A DNA stretch of 64,000 nucleotides, taken from assembly GCF_002377945.1 (NCBI RefSeq), contig NZ_DFQV01000020.1, forward strand, positions 255,412 through 319,411. Reading direction: 5' to 3'. The DNA is from Psychrobacter sp. UBA3480 (GTDB lineage: Bacteria > Pseudomonadota > Gammaproteobacteria > Pseudomonadales > Moraxellaceae). The position numbers were made by a program, and so were the translations under genes. The notes beneath the pieces were generated by a model that did no database searches, was not told the origin of the DNA, and saw only the letters and a program-made list of their open reading frames with translations. Positions 1 through 11,464 of this stretch are shown here, piece after piece. Position 1 is the first letter of the stretch, and each line of letters starts with the position of its first letter.

Positions 1-396
1 GATGATGTTTATCTGTACTCTGTCGATGATTTGCAGCATGTGATTGCAGGTAATATCGAGCAGCGTCGCCAAGCCGCAGTAGATGCTGAACTGCTAGTGA
101 GCCAATTGGTGGTTGAGATAGACCGTCGCTTTCAGGTTCGCCAAGTTGGCAAAGACATTCAGCAGTATCGTGCGTGTACTCAAGGTCAAGTCGATAAGCT
201 GCTGCATGAGTCTATTGCTAAGCTGCAACAAGACGATGTCAGTCCAGAAGATATCATCACTGAGCTGTCACGACGTTTGACCCAAACATTGACCCATGCA
301 CCATCGAAACTGATGCGCAAAGCCGCACGCGAAGGCGATAGTGAGTTGCTAGACTTCGTGGTATCAGGATTGCAAGATGCTCATCGTGGGCATTGA
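1..396 (+). CDS. hemA: Glutamyl-tRNA reductase, C-terminal part (5' truncated by window)
   Basis: The open frame enters from the left edge and ends at a TGA at 394-396. It reads as the dimerisation end of glutamyl-tRNA reductase, the NADPH enzyme that makes glutamate-1-semialdehyde for haem synthesis. Visible hallmarks are the Y-S-V-D-D-L segment just before the long spine helix, the alternating hydrophobic/charged helix (AAVDAELLV region), and the C-terminal stretch with LMRKAAREGD, typical of the family end. The catalytic and NADPH domains lie outside the window, so activity cannot be judged. No gene follows for about 360 bases, so it appears to end its transcription unit. Confidence 0.85.
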   Translation, partial: DDVYLYSVDDLQHVIAGNIEQRRQAAVDAELLVSQLVVEIDRRFQVRQVGKDIQQYRACTQGQVDKLLHESIAKLQQDDVSPEDIITELSRRLTQTLTHAPSKLMRKAAREGDSELLDFVVSGLQDAHRGH

Positions 397-754
397 TGTT
401 TTCATTGGGTCTTTATAAATCAAAACTTATCAACCAATACCTACCAATAAATGTTCGATAGCGCAAGTCATATCGCTGCCTGAGCGTATCGTTGTCAACC
501 TTCAGTATCAGTGCTAATATCAAGCTCTCATGGATGGCTTAGGTCAAGATATGTGCTGGTGTTTGCTCGTAATATGACTATAAATATATTAACTTCACGT
601 TAGTAGACCTCATCAGTGTTCGTTGTTTTTTATTTGTTTAAAAATCATGCATCTTTAGACAGTGCAAGACCTCACCATCAAAAATAATAGCATTTGATTA
701 TAGTGCTATCTAATCCATGTCGCATATTATCTAACCATACACTAGGAGTGTTCA
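397..754. other. Intergenic gap, hemA to aminotransferase
   Basis: This AT-rich stretch has no supportable gene. It should hold the promoter of the downstream aminotransferase, whose ribosome-binding site (TAGGAG, ending about 7 bases before the ATG) sits at its right end. I see no clear terminator or repeat. Confidence 0.4.
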
Positions 755-1891
755 ATGCCTGCATTACGTCAAGATATCGATCCAAACGGCTTATTAGAGT
801 ATTCAGTGGTTTACACCGATCGCGCGCTGAACCATATGTCAAAAGCCTTTCAGCAAGTGATGAACGACCTATCTAGTGACCTAAAATCTGTGTATAACGC
901 TGACGCAGTGGTGATCGTTCCTGGTTCTGGTACTTATGGTATGGAAGCAGTCGCTCGTCAGTTGGCAAATGATGAAGACTGCCTAATCATTCGTAATGGT
1001 TGGTTCAGCTATCGTTGGACACAAATCCTAGAAAAAGGCAAAATCGCCAAGTCATCTACAGTCCTCACGGCCAATCGTGCTGATGATAGTGAGTCGCCAA
1101 AGCCGTTTGCCCCAGTCGATATCGACGTTGCCGTAGCCAAAATCAAAGAAGAAAAGCCAGCAGTGGTATTTGCCCCGCATGTCGAAACCTCATCGGGTAT
1201 TATCTTGTCAGATGACTATATCAAAGCGTTGAGCGAAGCTGTGCATAGCGTTGGCGGATTATTAGTCATTGATTGCATCGCCTCAGGCTGTGTATGGCTA
1301 GATATGAAATCATTGGGTATCGATGTACTGATTAGCGCACCGCAAAAAGGCTGGAGCAGTACGCCGGGCGCTGGCTTGGTCATGCTAAGCGATGCTGCTG
1401 TCAAAAAAGTAGACAGTACTGAATCTGATAGTTTTAGTATCGACCTAAAACAATGGTTAAACATCATGCGTGCTTACGAAAATGGCGGTCATGCGTACCA
1501 TGCGACTATGCCGACAGACAGCTTACGTCAGTTCCGTGATGCCGTGAATGAAGCCAAAGCAATCGGTTTTGATAAATTGTGTGACGCGCAATGGGCACTT
1601 GGCAAACGTATCCGCGAAGTACTAGAAGCCAAGGGCGTTGAGAGCGTTGCTGCAGAAGGTTTTAAAGCACCTGGCGTTGTCGTCTCTTATACTGATCGTG
1701 ATGACATGCATAAAGGTAGCGCGTTTGCTGAAATCGGAGTGCAAATCGCTGCTGGCGTACCATTGAAAGTGGGCGAGCCTGATAATTTCAAAACTTTCCG
1801 TTTGGGTCTATTTGGCTTGGATAAATTGACTGATATCGATGGCACAGTAGAGCGTTTTGAAACGGCACTCGATAAAGTGCTGAGCCAGTAA
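755..1891 (+). CDS. Class V aminotransferase (alanine-glyoxylate / serine-pyruvate type)
   Basis: 378 residues, PLP-dependent fold type I. The glycine-rich G-S-G-T-Y-G near residues 57-62, the PLP-binding Asp173 (VIDCIASG) and the Schiff-base Lys198 in SAPQKGWSSTPG are all present, the last being typical of the alanine-glyoxylate/serine-pyruvate aminotransferase branch. It probably moves an amino group between a small amino acid and glyoxylate or pyruvate in the cytoplasm; the exact donor cannot be read from the sequence. The ATG at 755 has a TAGGAG ribosome-binding site at good spacing. It stands alone and is followed by a strong terminator. Confidence 0.85.
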   Translation: MPALRQDIDPNGLLEYSVVYTDRALNHMSKAFQQVMNDLSSDLKSVYNADAVVIVPGSGTYGMEAVARQLANDEDCLIIRNGWFSYRWTQILEKGKIAKSSTVLTANRADDSESPKPFAPVDIDVAVAKIKEEKPAVVFAPHVETSSGIILSDDYIKALSEAVHSVGGLLVIDCIASGCVWLDMKSLGIDVLISAPQKGWSSTPGAGLVMLSDAAVKKVDSTESDSFSIDLKQWLNIMRAYENGGHAYHATMPTDSLRQFRDAVNEAKAIGFDKLCDAQWALGKRIREVLEAKGVESVAAEGFKAPGVVVSYTDRDDMHKGSAFAEIGVQIAAGVPLKVGEPDNFKTFRLGLFGLDKLTDIDGTVERFETALDKVLSQ

Positions 1892-1993
1892 AGATACCAA
1901 TTAAGAGGGCTGATAAAGATATTAATAGGATAGCTTATTAAGTCTTTTTCACTGCCCTTTTTAAAGCCTTTACAGTATAGTCCTAACAGTTAT

Positions 1994-2039
1994 AAAAAAT
2001 ACTGAACCATTAGTGTCATGCTAGGTTCAGTATTTTTTT
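1994..2039 (+). terminator. Intrinsic terminator after the aminotransferase gene
   Basis: A 15-bp perfect stem (arms 1994-2008 and 2024-2038, AAAAAATACTGAACC and its complement) with a 15-base loop ends in a run of T on the + strand and begins with A on the other. It can stop transcription from either side. Confidence 0.85.
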
Positions 2040-2047
2040 ACCTTTTT

Positions 2048-2067
2048 ATTATATTTTATAATATAAT
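2048..2067. promoter_or_regulatory. AT-only inverted repeat upstream of the YeeE-type pair
   Basis: Two perfect 8-base arms (ATTATATT and AATATAAT) separated by four bases lie about 60 bases before the first YeeE/YedE gene. ArsR-type sulfide sensors such as BigR bind AT-rich palindromes before such genes, so it may be an operator. In AT-only sequence it may equally be chance. Confidence 0.25.
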
Positions 2068-2126
2068 GTATTTTTATAAATTAATACTCAAGTACGTATT
2101 TAATAAACTTAATTAGGTAGTCCGTT

Positions 2127-2564
2127 ATGAGCATACAAATAGACTGGCAAGCATTTACGCCGATCTCCTTGGTAGGAGGTCTAATGCTAGGCGTAGCGAC
2201 GGTTATCTTACTGCTGGGTATCGGCCGTATAGCAGGTATCAGTGGCATCTTTTCAAGCCTACTAAAGCCCAAGCGTGTAGAGATGTGGCAAGTGCTATTT
2301 ATACTGGGTCTGATCATCTCACCATTGCTATATCAGTTGGCAAGACCACTACCTGAGGTAGCTATCAGTAGCTCTTTGCCATTATTGATTGGTGCAGGGT
2401 TACTGGTCGGCTTTGGCACGCGTTTAGGTTCTGGATGCACCAGTGGGCATGGTATCTGTGGTAATGCACGGCTGTCTCCACGGTCATTGGCAGCAACCGT
2501 TACCTTTATGCTGTTTGGGATTGTGACCGTTTATATCGGTCGTCACGTACTAGGCCTGCTATAG
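2127..2564 (+). CDS. YeeE/YedE-type inner membrane protein, first half-size subunit (PmpA-like)
   Basis: 145 residues, about four transmembrane helices. It carries the family hallmark GSGCTSGHGICG near residues 111-122, whose cysteine is thought to pass a sulfur atom or thiosulfate in YeeE-type transporters. Full YeeE proteins have two such repeats in one chain; here the second repeat is the next gene, as in the PmpA/PmpB pairs often found near sulfide-handling genes. Its likely role is movement of sulfur compounds across the inner membrane. No persulfide dioxygenase or BigR-type regulator lies beside it, which is less usual. Confidence 0.75.
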   Translation: MSIQIDWQAFTPISLVGGLMLGVATVILLLGIGRIAGISGIFSSLLKPKRVEMWQVLFILGLIISPLLYQLARPLPEVAISSSLPLLIGAGLLVGFGTRLGSGCTSGHGICGNARLSPRSLAATVTFMLFGIVTVYIGRHVLGLL

Positions 2565-2662
2565 CGAATTCATGGCAGATTGCCAGATGAAGACTGATAG
2601 TCGGGCTAACGCGTGAACGACATACGATGATTAATGAAAGATAATAATAGCGAGATACGACG

Positions 2663-3082
2663 ATGCTAAAAAATATAATCGGATTGCTAGCAGGACTGCT
2701 GTTTGGACTGGGACTATTGGTATCAGGTATGACCGATCCTGTAAAGGTACAAGGGTTTTTGGATGTATTTGGCGCGTGGGATATCTCCCTTGCACTGGTG
2801 ATGGGTGGTGGCCTGATAGTGGCATTTTTCGGTGTGCGATTAGCAAAGCGTCAACAGAGCAGTTGGATTGGCACACCAATTGATATGCCGAGCAAAACTG
2901 TCATTAACAAAAAATTGCTTATCGGTGCGATGTTGTTCGGTATCGGCTGGGGGCTAGTTGGTATTTGCCCAGGACCTGGAATTGTGTTACTTGGTACGGG
3001 CCAGTGGCAAGCCTATGTGTTTATTCCAGCTATGGTTATAGGAATGCTGGTTTATCAATGGCTTGAGCCTAAGCTTGGCTGA
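2663..3082 (+). CDS. YeeE/YedE-type inner membrane protein, second half-size subunit (PmpB-like)
   Basis: 139 residues with about four transmembrane segments. It has the second-repeat signature G-I-C-P-G-P-G-I near residues 100-107, the counterpart of the cysteine motif in the preceding gene. It starts 98 bases after that gene on the same strand, so the two are probably co-transcribed and form one split transporter. The N-terminal G-L-L-F-G-L-G-L-L-V-S-G-M-T-D-P segment is typical of this subgroup. The substrate is presumed to be a reduced sulfur species; the sequence does not prove it. Confidence 0.75.
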   Translation: MLKNIIGLLAGLLFGLGLLVSGMTDPVKVQGFLDVFGAWDISLALVMGGGLIVAFFGVRLAKRQQSSWIGTPIDMPSKTVINKKLLIGAMLFGIGWGLVGICPGPGIVLLGTGQWQAYVFIPAMVIGMLVYQWLEPKLG

Positions 3083-3083
3083 T

Positions 3084-3189
3084 ATAGTTAGTTCTCTATA
3101 ATTTGGACACGGTGTCAGCCTCGCTTAGTCTACTATTTGTAGTACTTTCACTTGGCTTCCTTGTCTCCAAATTATATTGAACCAACTAT
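3084..3189. repeat. 106-bp palindromic MITE-like repeat
   Basis: The ends form 23-base inverted repeats matching at 20 of 23 positions (3084-3106 against 3167-3189). Inside, CTAC-TATTT-GTAG near the centre gives a further small hairpin. It has no coding capacity and lies in a short intergenic space, as dispersed non-autonomous elements often do. No second copy is visible in this window. Confidence 0.55.
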
Positions 3190-3211
3190 AGTATAAATAG
3201 GCTAGCATTCG

Positions 3212-3249
3212 AAAAAAGGTCAGTCACTTATACGTGATTGACCTTTTTT
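3212..3249. terminator. Bidirectional intrinsic terminator
   Basis: The arms AAAAAAGGTCAGTCAC and GTGATTGACCTTTTTT flank a short loop. It lies between two convergent units, the YeeE-type pair (+) and the acyl-CoA ligase (-), and can serve both. Confidence 0.85.
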
Positions 3250-3289
3250 ATGAATATTAATTTGTGACAGGATTTAATATATTGTCAGA

Positions 3290-4954
3290 TCATTTAGCAC
3301 TGGCGGTTACTTTTGGCGTTTCGTGTGCCAATGATTTAGCCGCTTGGCGTAGCTCAAACTTTTGAACTTTACCGGTACTGGTCTTAGGTATTTCTGCAAA
3401 GACAATATATTTCGGCACTTTAAAACCTGCTAGGTGCTGACTACAATGCTCCATCACCGTATCACGTTGCAGCGTGCTACCGGCGTGAATCTCGATAAAG
3501 GCGACGGGCACTTCGCCCCATTTATCATTTGGTGCGGCGACGACGGCACAGCTCTCAATCGCAGGTAGTTTATACAAGACGTTTTCTACCTCAATACTAG
3601 AGATGTTCTCACCGCCTGAAATGATGATATCTTTTAGTCTGTCCATAATTTTGATATAGCCATCAGGGTATTTAACACCCAGATCACCCGTGCGGAACCA
3701 GCCATCAGCGAATGCCTCTTCGGTAGCTTTGCGGCTTTTTAGATAGCCTTTCATCACCATATTGCCACGTAGCGCCAGCTCACCCATCTCTTCTCCGTCA
3801 GCGGCGACTGGCTCGGTAGTACCTTGTTTAAATACCTCAAACCCTGCCATCAAGTGAGAAGTCATACCTTGACGTGATTTCTTTTGGGCGCGTGTGGCCA
3901 CATCAAGCTCATTCCATTCTTCCTGCTCAGCGCAGACCGTCACTGGCCCATATACTTCAGTGAGACCGTAGACATGCGAAATATGAAAACCCATTGCTTC
4001 CATCGCAGCCAGCATGGTTTCAGATGGCGGTGCACCCGCGACCCAACCTTTGACCGTATGGGTGATAGCTTCTTTATACTCTGGTTTGCCGCCTGCAATC
4101 ATATTGTGCACGACTGGTGCAGAGCAATAATGGCTAACTTGATGCTTGGCAATCAGCTGCAATATCAAATCAGCATCAATTTTTCGCAAGCATACATTGA
4201 CCCCAGCACGCTCGGCGACGGTCCACGGAAAGCACCAACCGTTGCAGTGAAACAGTGGCAGCGTCCATAGATACATCGGGTGTTTTGGCATGTCCCAATC
4301 TAAAATATTAGAAATAGCATTGAGAGTTGCGCCGCGGTGGTGATAGACCACACCTTTGGGCTTGCCTGTCGTACCAGAGGTATAGTTCAGCGCAATGGCA
4401 TCCCATTCATCTGTCGGAATCTCCCAGTTATCCAAACTGTCTGAGCTGGCTACCAATGCTTCATAACTCATGAGCCCAAAACGCTGGACATCGACTGCCT
4501 TGTCCGTTGAGTGAATGACGATTAAGTCTGGAAAAGTCTCATCGATGATCTCGGCGTGCTCAGCAAATTCGCTATCTAAAATTAAAACCTTCGCTTCGGA
4601 ATGCTGCAAACAAAAGGTAAGCGCATTGATATCGAGTCGGGTGTTGAGGGTACAGAGGACACCGCCTGACATCGGCACACCAAAGGCGCATTCGACCATT
4701 GCTGGCGTGTTTGGCAGCATCACGGCTACGGTGTCATTCTTATCGATACCCAATTTGCGCAGGCCGTCAGCCAGTTGACGACAGCGAGTATAGGTCTGTT
4801 GCCACGTCTGAGTGAGGTTGTTGTGTTCTAGGTCATCATAAATGATGGCAGTCTTATTAGGGTAAACTTGCGCGCTGCGAATGATAAAATCAATAGGGGT
4901 AAGTGGTTGATGATTGGCGGCATTTTTGCCGAGACCTGTATGGAAATCTGTCAT
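3290..4954 (-). CDS. AMP-forming acyl-CoA synthetase (DmdB / medium-chain acyl-CoA ligase branch)
   Basis: 554 residues of the ANL adenylating superfamily. The P-loop YTSGTTGKPKG is at 191-201, the hinge region GWFRTGDLG at about 418-425, the ISGGENISS motif at about 444-452, and the catalytic C-terminal Lys528 in TSTGK. The segment LPLFHCNGWCFPWT (231-244) is typical of the branch that holds methylmercaptopropionate-CoA ligase DmdB and related medium-chain acid ligases. It activates a carboxylic acid with ATP and CoA; the true substrate is undetermined. It is divergent from fadH, which fits a fatty-acid role. AAGGA precedes the ATG. Confidence 0.85.
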   Translation of the reverse strand: MTDFHTGLGKNAANHQPLTPIDFIIRSAQVYPNKTAIIYDDLEHNNLTQTWQQTYTRCRQLADGLRKLGIDKNDTVAVMLPNTPAMVECAFGVPMSGGVLCTLNTRLDINALTFCLQHSEAKVLILDSEFAEHAEIIDETFPDLIVIHSTDKAVDVQRFGLMSYEALVASSDSLDNWEIPTDEWDAIALNYTSGTTGKPKGVVYHHRGATLNAISNILDWDMPKHPMYLWTLPLFHCNGWCFPWTVAERAGVNVCLRKIDADLILQLIAKHQVSHYCSAPVVHNMIAGGKPEYKEAITHTVKGWVAGAPPSETMLAAMEAMGFHISHVYGLTEVYGPVTVCAEQEEWNELDVATRAQKKSRQGMTSHLMAGFEVFKQGTTEPVAADGEEMGELALRGNMVMKGYLKSRKATEEAFADGWFRTGDLGVKYPDGYIKIMDRLKDIIISGGENISSIEVENVLYKLPAIESCAVVAAPNDKWGEVPVAFIEIHAGSTLQRDTVMEHCSQHLAGFKVPKYIVFAEIPKTSTGKVQKFELRQAAKSLAHETPKVTASAK

Positions 4955-7493
<2,539 letters not shown>

Positions 7494-7519
7494 ACTCTTT
7501 AGCATGAATGTTAAATCAT

Positions 7520-7556
7520 GGACGGTGAGGGGATATCTCTTGCCGTCCTTTTTTAT
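7520..7556 (+). terminator. Intrinsic terminator after fadH
   Basis: GGACGG pairs with CCGTCC, with partial pairing inside, followed by a run of T on the + strand. Confidence 0.7.
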
Positions 7557-7638
7557 TTGGAATGAAAATTTGACTTATTAAATTGGATATTCAGTTCAGC
7601 TTATGTTTATTTCGAGAGAATCGAGAGGTGTTGTTTAC

Positions 7639-8406
7639 TTACTCACGCTCTAATACAATACCGTCAAAATACCCTCGCATACCACAATGCAGTCTTCTAT
7701 AGTGATCATCCATATCTCTTAATAATAATTGAGTCTGGCCTTTATAAGTTGCTGGATATAAACGCAGCTCAACGTTTTTATCTGGCTGATCATCGTTGAC
7801 GACCCAGTGATTTTCTGACCATATGGCTTTACTCTCTCCCAAATCGCAGGTATGAGCATTGGTAAAAATCAAAACGCCATCGATAATAGAAAGATAAGGT
7901 TTATTAGCGACACTATGAATCGATACCGTGTTTTTTGCCTCTCCCGTATCTTCCCAGCGCTGAGTATCTGAATTGTATAGTGAGATTTGAGAGGTTTGAG
8001 AAAACTTACCAAAGGCACTTTTACTCGGTAAATCAGAAGGACTTAACTCATCTGAAAAATTCCAAGCCACACCGTAATTGGTTTGCTCTTCGATATACTC
8101 TTTATACTCACGTATCAGACATTCTTCACTTTTACAGGTATTACGCTGAAACGTAAGCCATGTGCGTTGATTCGCAATGGACCTATTTTTAAAGGCTTTG
8201 CTGTCTTCATAGTCAGAAGAGGTGGCAAGATTGCTTTTATATTTCTTCGCCATTGCGTCATCAAGCTTAGAAAGCTCAGGGCTGTCACAGACGGTTTTTT
8301 CTACCCAACTAGCCGCTTTGTTGCAATCAAAACTTGCTGAATTGGCATAAGTGGAGAGTAGGCAAGTGCCTAAAATACCGATTGTAGTGATGCATAACTT
8401 TTTCAT
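7639..8406 (-). CDS. Secreted protein with LprI-like N-terminal domain
   Basis: 255 residues. A signal peptide (MKK, hydrophobic core, cleavage near A-N-S-A) sends it to the periplasm. Residues about 27-100 resemble the lysozyme-inhibitor LprI-like domain (DUF1311): F-D-C, E-K-T-V-C, L-D, QRTWL and RNTC occur in the expected order, with cysteines that can form disulfides. The remainder, about 150 residues, is not recognised but has paired cysteines. LprI in Mycobacterium inhibits lysozyme, but most family members are untested, so a protective envelope role is only a guess. It is transcribed alone and convergent with fadH. Confidence 0.65.
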   Translation of the reverse strand: MKKLCITTIGILGTCLLSTYANSASFDCNKAASWVEKTVCDSPELSKLDDAMAKKYKSNLATSSDYEDSKAFKNRSIANQRTWLTFQRNTCKSEECLIREYKEYIEEQTNYGVAWNFSDELSPSDLPSKSAFGKFSQTSQISLYNSDTQRWEDTGEAKNTVSIHSVANKPYLSIIDGVLIFTNAHTCDLGESKAIWSENHWVVNDDQPDKNVELRLYPATYKGQTQLLLRDMDDHYRRLHCGMRGYFDGIVLERE

Positions 8407-8535
8407 ATTACCCTCATTTTTTAGAGCTTGATTGTATTTTAAGAACGCTATAACTGTGATATACGTGTCATCATCACTATCTGCAAAAAACGAATCAGTC
8501 CATCCATCCTAGCCCAACTAACCAGCCTCACTCAT

Positions 8536-8952
8536 TTACCAACTGCCAATATTTTCCATCGAAATCCAAGGCTCAATAGGTTCTAAGTCTTCGCCATTTT
8601 GTAGCAGCTCAATTGAGATGTTATTAGGGTCTTTAACAAAAGCCATATGGCCATCTCTAGGCGGTCTTAATATCTCGATCCCTGCCTGTATAAAGGTGTC
8701 GCACTGTGCGTATATGTTGTCGACTCTAAAGGCAAAGTGCCCAAAATTATCGCCATTGGTATATTCTCTTTCATCCCAGTTGTGTGTCACCTCAATCTCT
8801 GGCGCACCCTCATGCGTTGCTAAAAAATATAAGCTGAATCTGCCTGATTCAGAGTCTTTCTTTCTTAGCAGTTGTAAGCCCATAAGGTCACAATAGAAAA
8901 ATAACGTTTCTTCTAGTTTGTTGGTTCTAATCATTGCATGTAAGTACTTCAT
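8536..8952 (-). CDS. Glyoxalase I-family protein (VOC superfamily)
   Basis: 138 residues, two beta-alpha-beta-beta-beta modules. The four metal-ligand positions of lactoylglutathione lyase are kept: His5 (KYLHAMIR), Glu54, His72 (FGHFAF) and Glu115 (SIELLQ). Length and ligand spacing match E. coli GloA, so it is probably a functional glyoxalase that converts the methylglyoxal-glutathione hemithioacetal to S-lactoylglutathione. Sequence outside the ligands is fairly divergent (N-W-D-E-R-E-Y in place of the usual N-W-G-V), so a related VOC activity is possible. It is a single gene with no obvious operon partner. Confidence 0.75.
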   Translation of the reverse strand: MKYLHAMIRTNKLEETLFFYCDLMGLQLLRKKDSESGRFSLYFLATHEGAPEIEVTHNWDEREYTNGDNFGHFAFRVDNIYAQCDTFIQAGIEILRPPRDGHMAFVKDPNNISIELLQNGEDLEPIEPWISMENIGSW

Positions 8953-9162
8953 GAAAATACCTTAATATTGATTATTCATAAAAAATGGAGTAATGGTAGG
9001 GTGCTTTTTATGCATCATTAATATACAAAATCTCAGATGGCGTATGTATGGTATCAATACCGTTAATTACATAAAGCGCATTTGTGTCAGTAACTTTTTA
9101 TCAAGCAGTGCAAGCAGCACACTCTATAATACTTGCTAGATTAAATCTGACGTCGCAAAATC

Positions 9163-10167
9163 TTAACCTTCCATCTCGCCAACCAACCACTGCTCAAAAT
9201 CACCCACCTGAGCTGCCAATTCAGGTTGCGCTTTTGCTAACTTATCGAGTTTAGCTTGAATCTCTTTCTTGTTATATCTAATACCAGTTAATGTCTCTTT
9301 AAGTAGGTCAATAAGCTCAACATTTAGCGCATCAGAGAAGATGACAACTTCGGTGATCATTGCCTGCTTCACATCCATATGTACATCCATCATGCCCCAA
9401 TCAAAGCGTGTCTCGACATGATGAGTAAACTCAGGCGTTTTACCAAAGCGCCAATCCCAATCTGCCATTTGCTGATAGTAAGCGTTTAGCGTGGGTTGCT
9501 TAGCAAGGCTAGCTTCATCTAATTGCTCAACCTGTGCACTCTCTCCATGATATTCACAGAACGCTTCGATAATCGCATCAGACAATGTCTCGTGATTGAT
9601 AGTCTCATTAAAATCTACCAAGTTTGCCACGCGAGCGCGCACAGATTTGATGCCTTTTGCTTTAAGTTTTAGGGGATGCGGGTTTAGATAGTCGCCAAGT
9701 TTTTGCATATTGGCATTGACTAGCAATGTGCCATGATGAAAGCTGCGATCGGCGGCATGTCTAAATGCGCTGCCCGATATTTTGCGGTCGCCGACCTGCA
9801 TATCGTTACGACCAGACAGCGTGGCGTCTATGCCGAGTTTCTTAAGCGCATTGATGATGATGGTGAAGTTTGCTTCTTGATCGTAAGCATCACTAGGCGA
9901 TAAAAAGGTAAAGTTGGTGTTACCCAAGTCATGGAATACTGCGCCGCCGCCGCTCTGACGCCGCGCTAAAAATACATCGTCTGCTTCCATCTTATCGGTT
10001 TTGCACTCTACCCATGGATTTTGTGAGCGTCCAATAACCACGGTCTCAGAGTTACGCCATAAAAATAGAGTATGTGAGTCGGGGTTAAGCGTATTAAATA
10101 TCCAATCCTCGGTGGCAAGATTAAACCAAGGATTGGTCACAGCAGATTTTAGGATGCGCAGTTTCAT
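9163..10167 (-). CDS. lplA: Lipoate-protein ligase A
   Basis: 334 residues. The adenylate-binding signature RRQSGGGAVFHDLGN is at 69-83, and the catalytic lysine is Lys129 in GDRKISGSA, the equivalent of Lys133 in E. coli LplA. The C-terminal accessory domain (from about 240) is present, so this is the full-length ligase that scavenges free lipoate and attaches it to E2 and H-protein domains with ATP. AAGAG precedes the ATG at proper spacing. It stands alone, with no lipA or lipB nearby. Confidence 0.9.
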   Translation of the reverse strand: MKLRILKSAVTNPWFNLATEDWIFNTLNPDSHTLFLWRNSETVVIGRSQNPWVECKTDKMEADDVFLARRQSGGGAVFHDLGNTNFTFLSPSDAYDQEANFTIIINALKKLGIDATLSGRNDMQVGDRKISGSAFRHAADRSFHHGTLLVNANMQKLGDYLNPHPLKLKAKGIKSVRARVANLVDFNETINHETLSDAIIEAFCEYHGESAQVEQLDEASLAKQPTLNAYYQQMADWDWRFGKTPEFTHHVETRFDWGMMDVHMDVKQAMITEVVIFSDALNVELIDLLKETLTGIRYNKKEIQAKLDKLAKAQPELAAQVGDFEQWLVGEMEG

Positions 10168-10447
10168 GTATTTGACTCTTTAATAAACTGGGTTGGTGAG
10201 TAGGTTTTATAAATAGGTAGCATCATTCTTACTGATGCAAGCTTGTAATTCAATGGCTGTCTAACAGGGAGGTTGATTTTATCAGTGGCTTTGACAGTGG
10301 TGAAGACGTTGAGCATATAGAGAAAACGGTGAGAAAATTTTATAGAAGAGGGCGCTAAGGTTGATGCTTCAGTTTTTAGCGGGCGGCAATAAAAGCCAAG
10401 CAAAACGCTCAGCTTTATTGCACTATGAATTGCCAGAGTACTTTGTT

Positions 10448-10861
10448 CTATTTAGCACAAATCTCCCACTGCGATTTTGTACTAAGATAACATTGCATAA
10501 CTGCTTTACCAGACTGCGCATAGGCATCACTGACGATACGCTGATTGGTTGGCAGACGATATCTGATGATCGCTGGCTCGTCATTGACGGTGGTCGTCCA
10601 TCCAGTCACTTCATTACGGTCATTATAGTTTGCACTGGTAGAGGTTGCCATTTTGCCAAATCCTGGCAGGTTATAGGAGACCTGTCTAAAACTATAACTC
10701 ATCGCTGCACCCTCAGCGCCCTCATACTGACAGTTTAGCTTTTTTTGCAGTTTATCTTGTTTATAAACATAGCAAGTGGTCTCATCTGAGAACTGACCAA
10801 CCCCGCAAAAACCTGCCGTTGCAACTGACATCATACCGACAAATAACGCTATCCTTTTCAT
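10448..10861 (-). CDS. Small secreted protein of unknown function
   Basis: 137 residues from the ATG at 10861. A second in-frame ATG lies two codons upstream, but the GAGGA site is almost against it and sits 6 bases from the chosen one. The start MKRIALFVGMMSVATAGFCG is a signal peptide, so the product is exported. Four cysteines remain in the mature part (C-Y-V-Y, L-N-C-Q, M-Q-C-Y, E-I-C), enough for two disulfides. I do not recognise the family; similar short periplasmic proteins occur in Psychrobacter and Acinetobacter. No neighbour hints at its role. Confidence 0.6.
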   Translation of the reverse strand: MKRIALFVGMMSVATAGFCGVGQFSDETTCYVYKQDKLQKKLNCQYEGAEGAAMSYSFRQVSYNLPGFGKMATSTSANYNDRNEVTGWTTTVNDEPAIIRYRLPTNQRIVSDAYAQSGKAVMQCYLSTKSQWEICAK

Positions 10862-11464
10862 AATCATTCCTCAATAATTTATAAATCCTACTAATGATGT
10901 TTGCCATCTATTTTTTGTATGGCCAAATACTAACCAATACCTTTTAGATAGTAGAAAATTAGTAAACAAATATCAACTAATATATTTAAGTAAAACCTGA
11001 ACTGATGTATTAAAGCTACTTCTATCATTAGCATTATTAAGAGTAGCTGTTATAAGGTAGTGATATAAGCAGGATTTACTATGACCGTGAATCTATTTTT
11101 GTAGATATTGAATGGATGACTTACTTAAGGATGACTTTCGAGTTCTTTAGTATGTAAATAGAAAAGCGCTGGAATAAGCTAAAGTATAGGAAATATAGGA
11201 TAAGCGCTGCTTGCTATATGCTGCTTAATAAAAAGAATTTGTCCAAATTTATAAATTATTAAGAGGTGAAAACCTTAAAACTGTGATAAAAAAATTAATA
11301 AACGGATAAAAACTCACTATAAATTTTATAAAAAATTACCCATCAAACAATTAAAAAGTTATCATCATGAGTTTTTAATCACATGATAGTTTTTACAACG
11401 CATCAGATGCTTATGACCGACACGAGTTGGCAAAAGCAGTCTAAGCGCTTAATAGGATTACCCA
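10862..11464. other. 600-bp AT-rich intergenic region
   Basis: No convincing gene. An imperfect hairpin at 11353-11394 (arms around AAAAAGTTATCAT and ATGATAGTTTTT) has T runs on both strands and might be a weak terminator. Otherwise I see only AT-rich sequence and the start region of the exporter gene. Confidence 0.4.
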
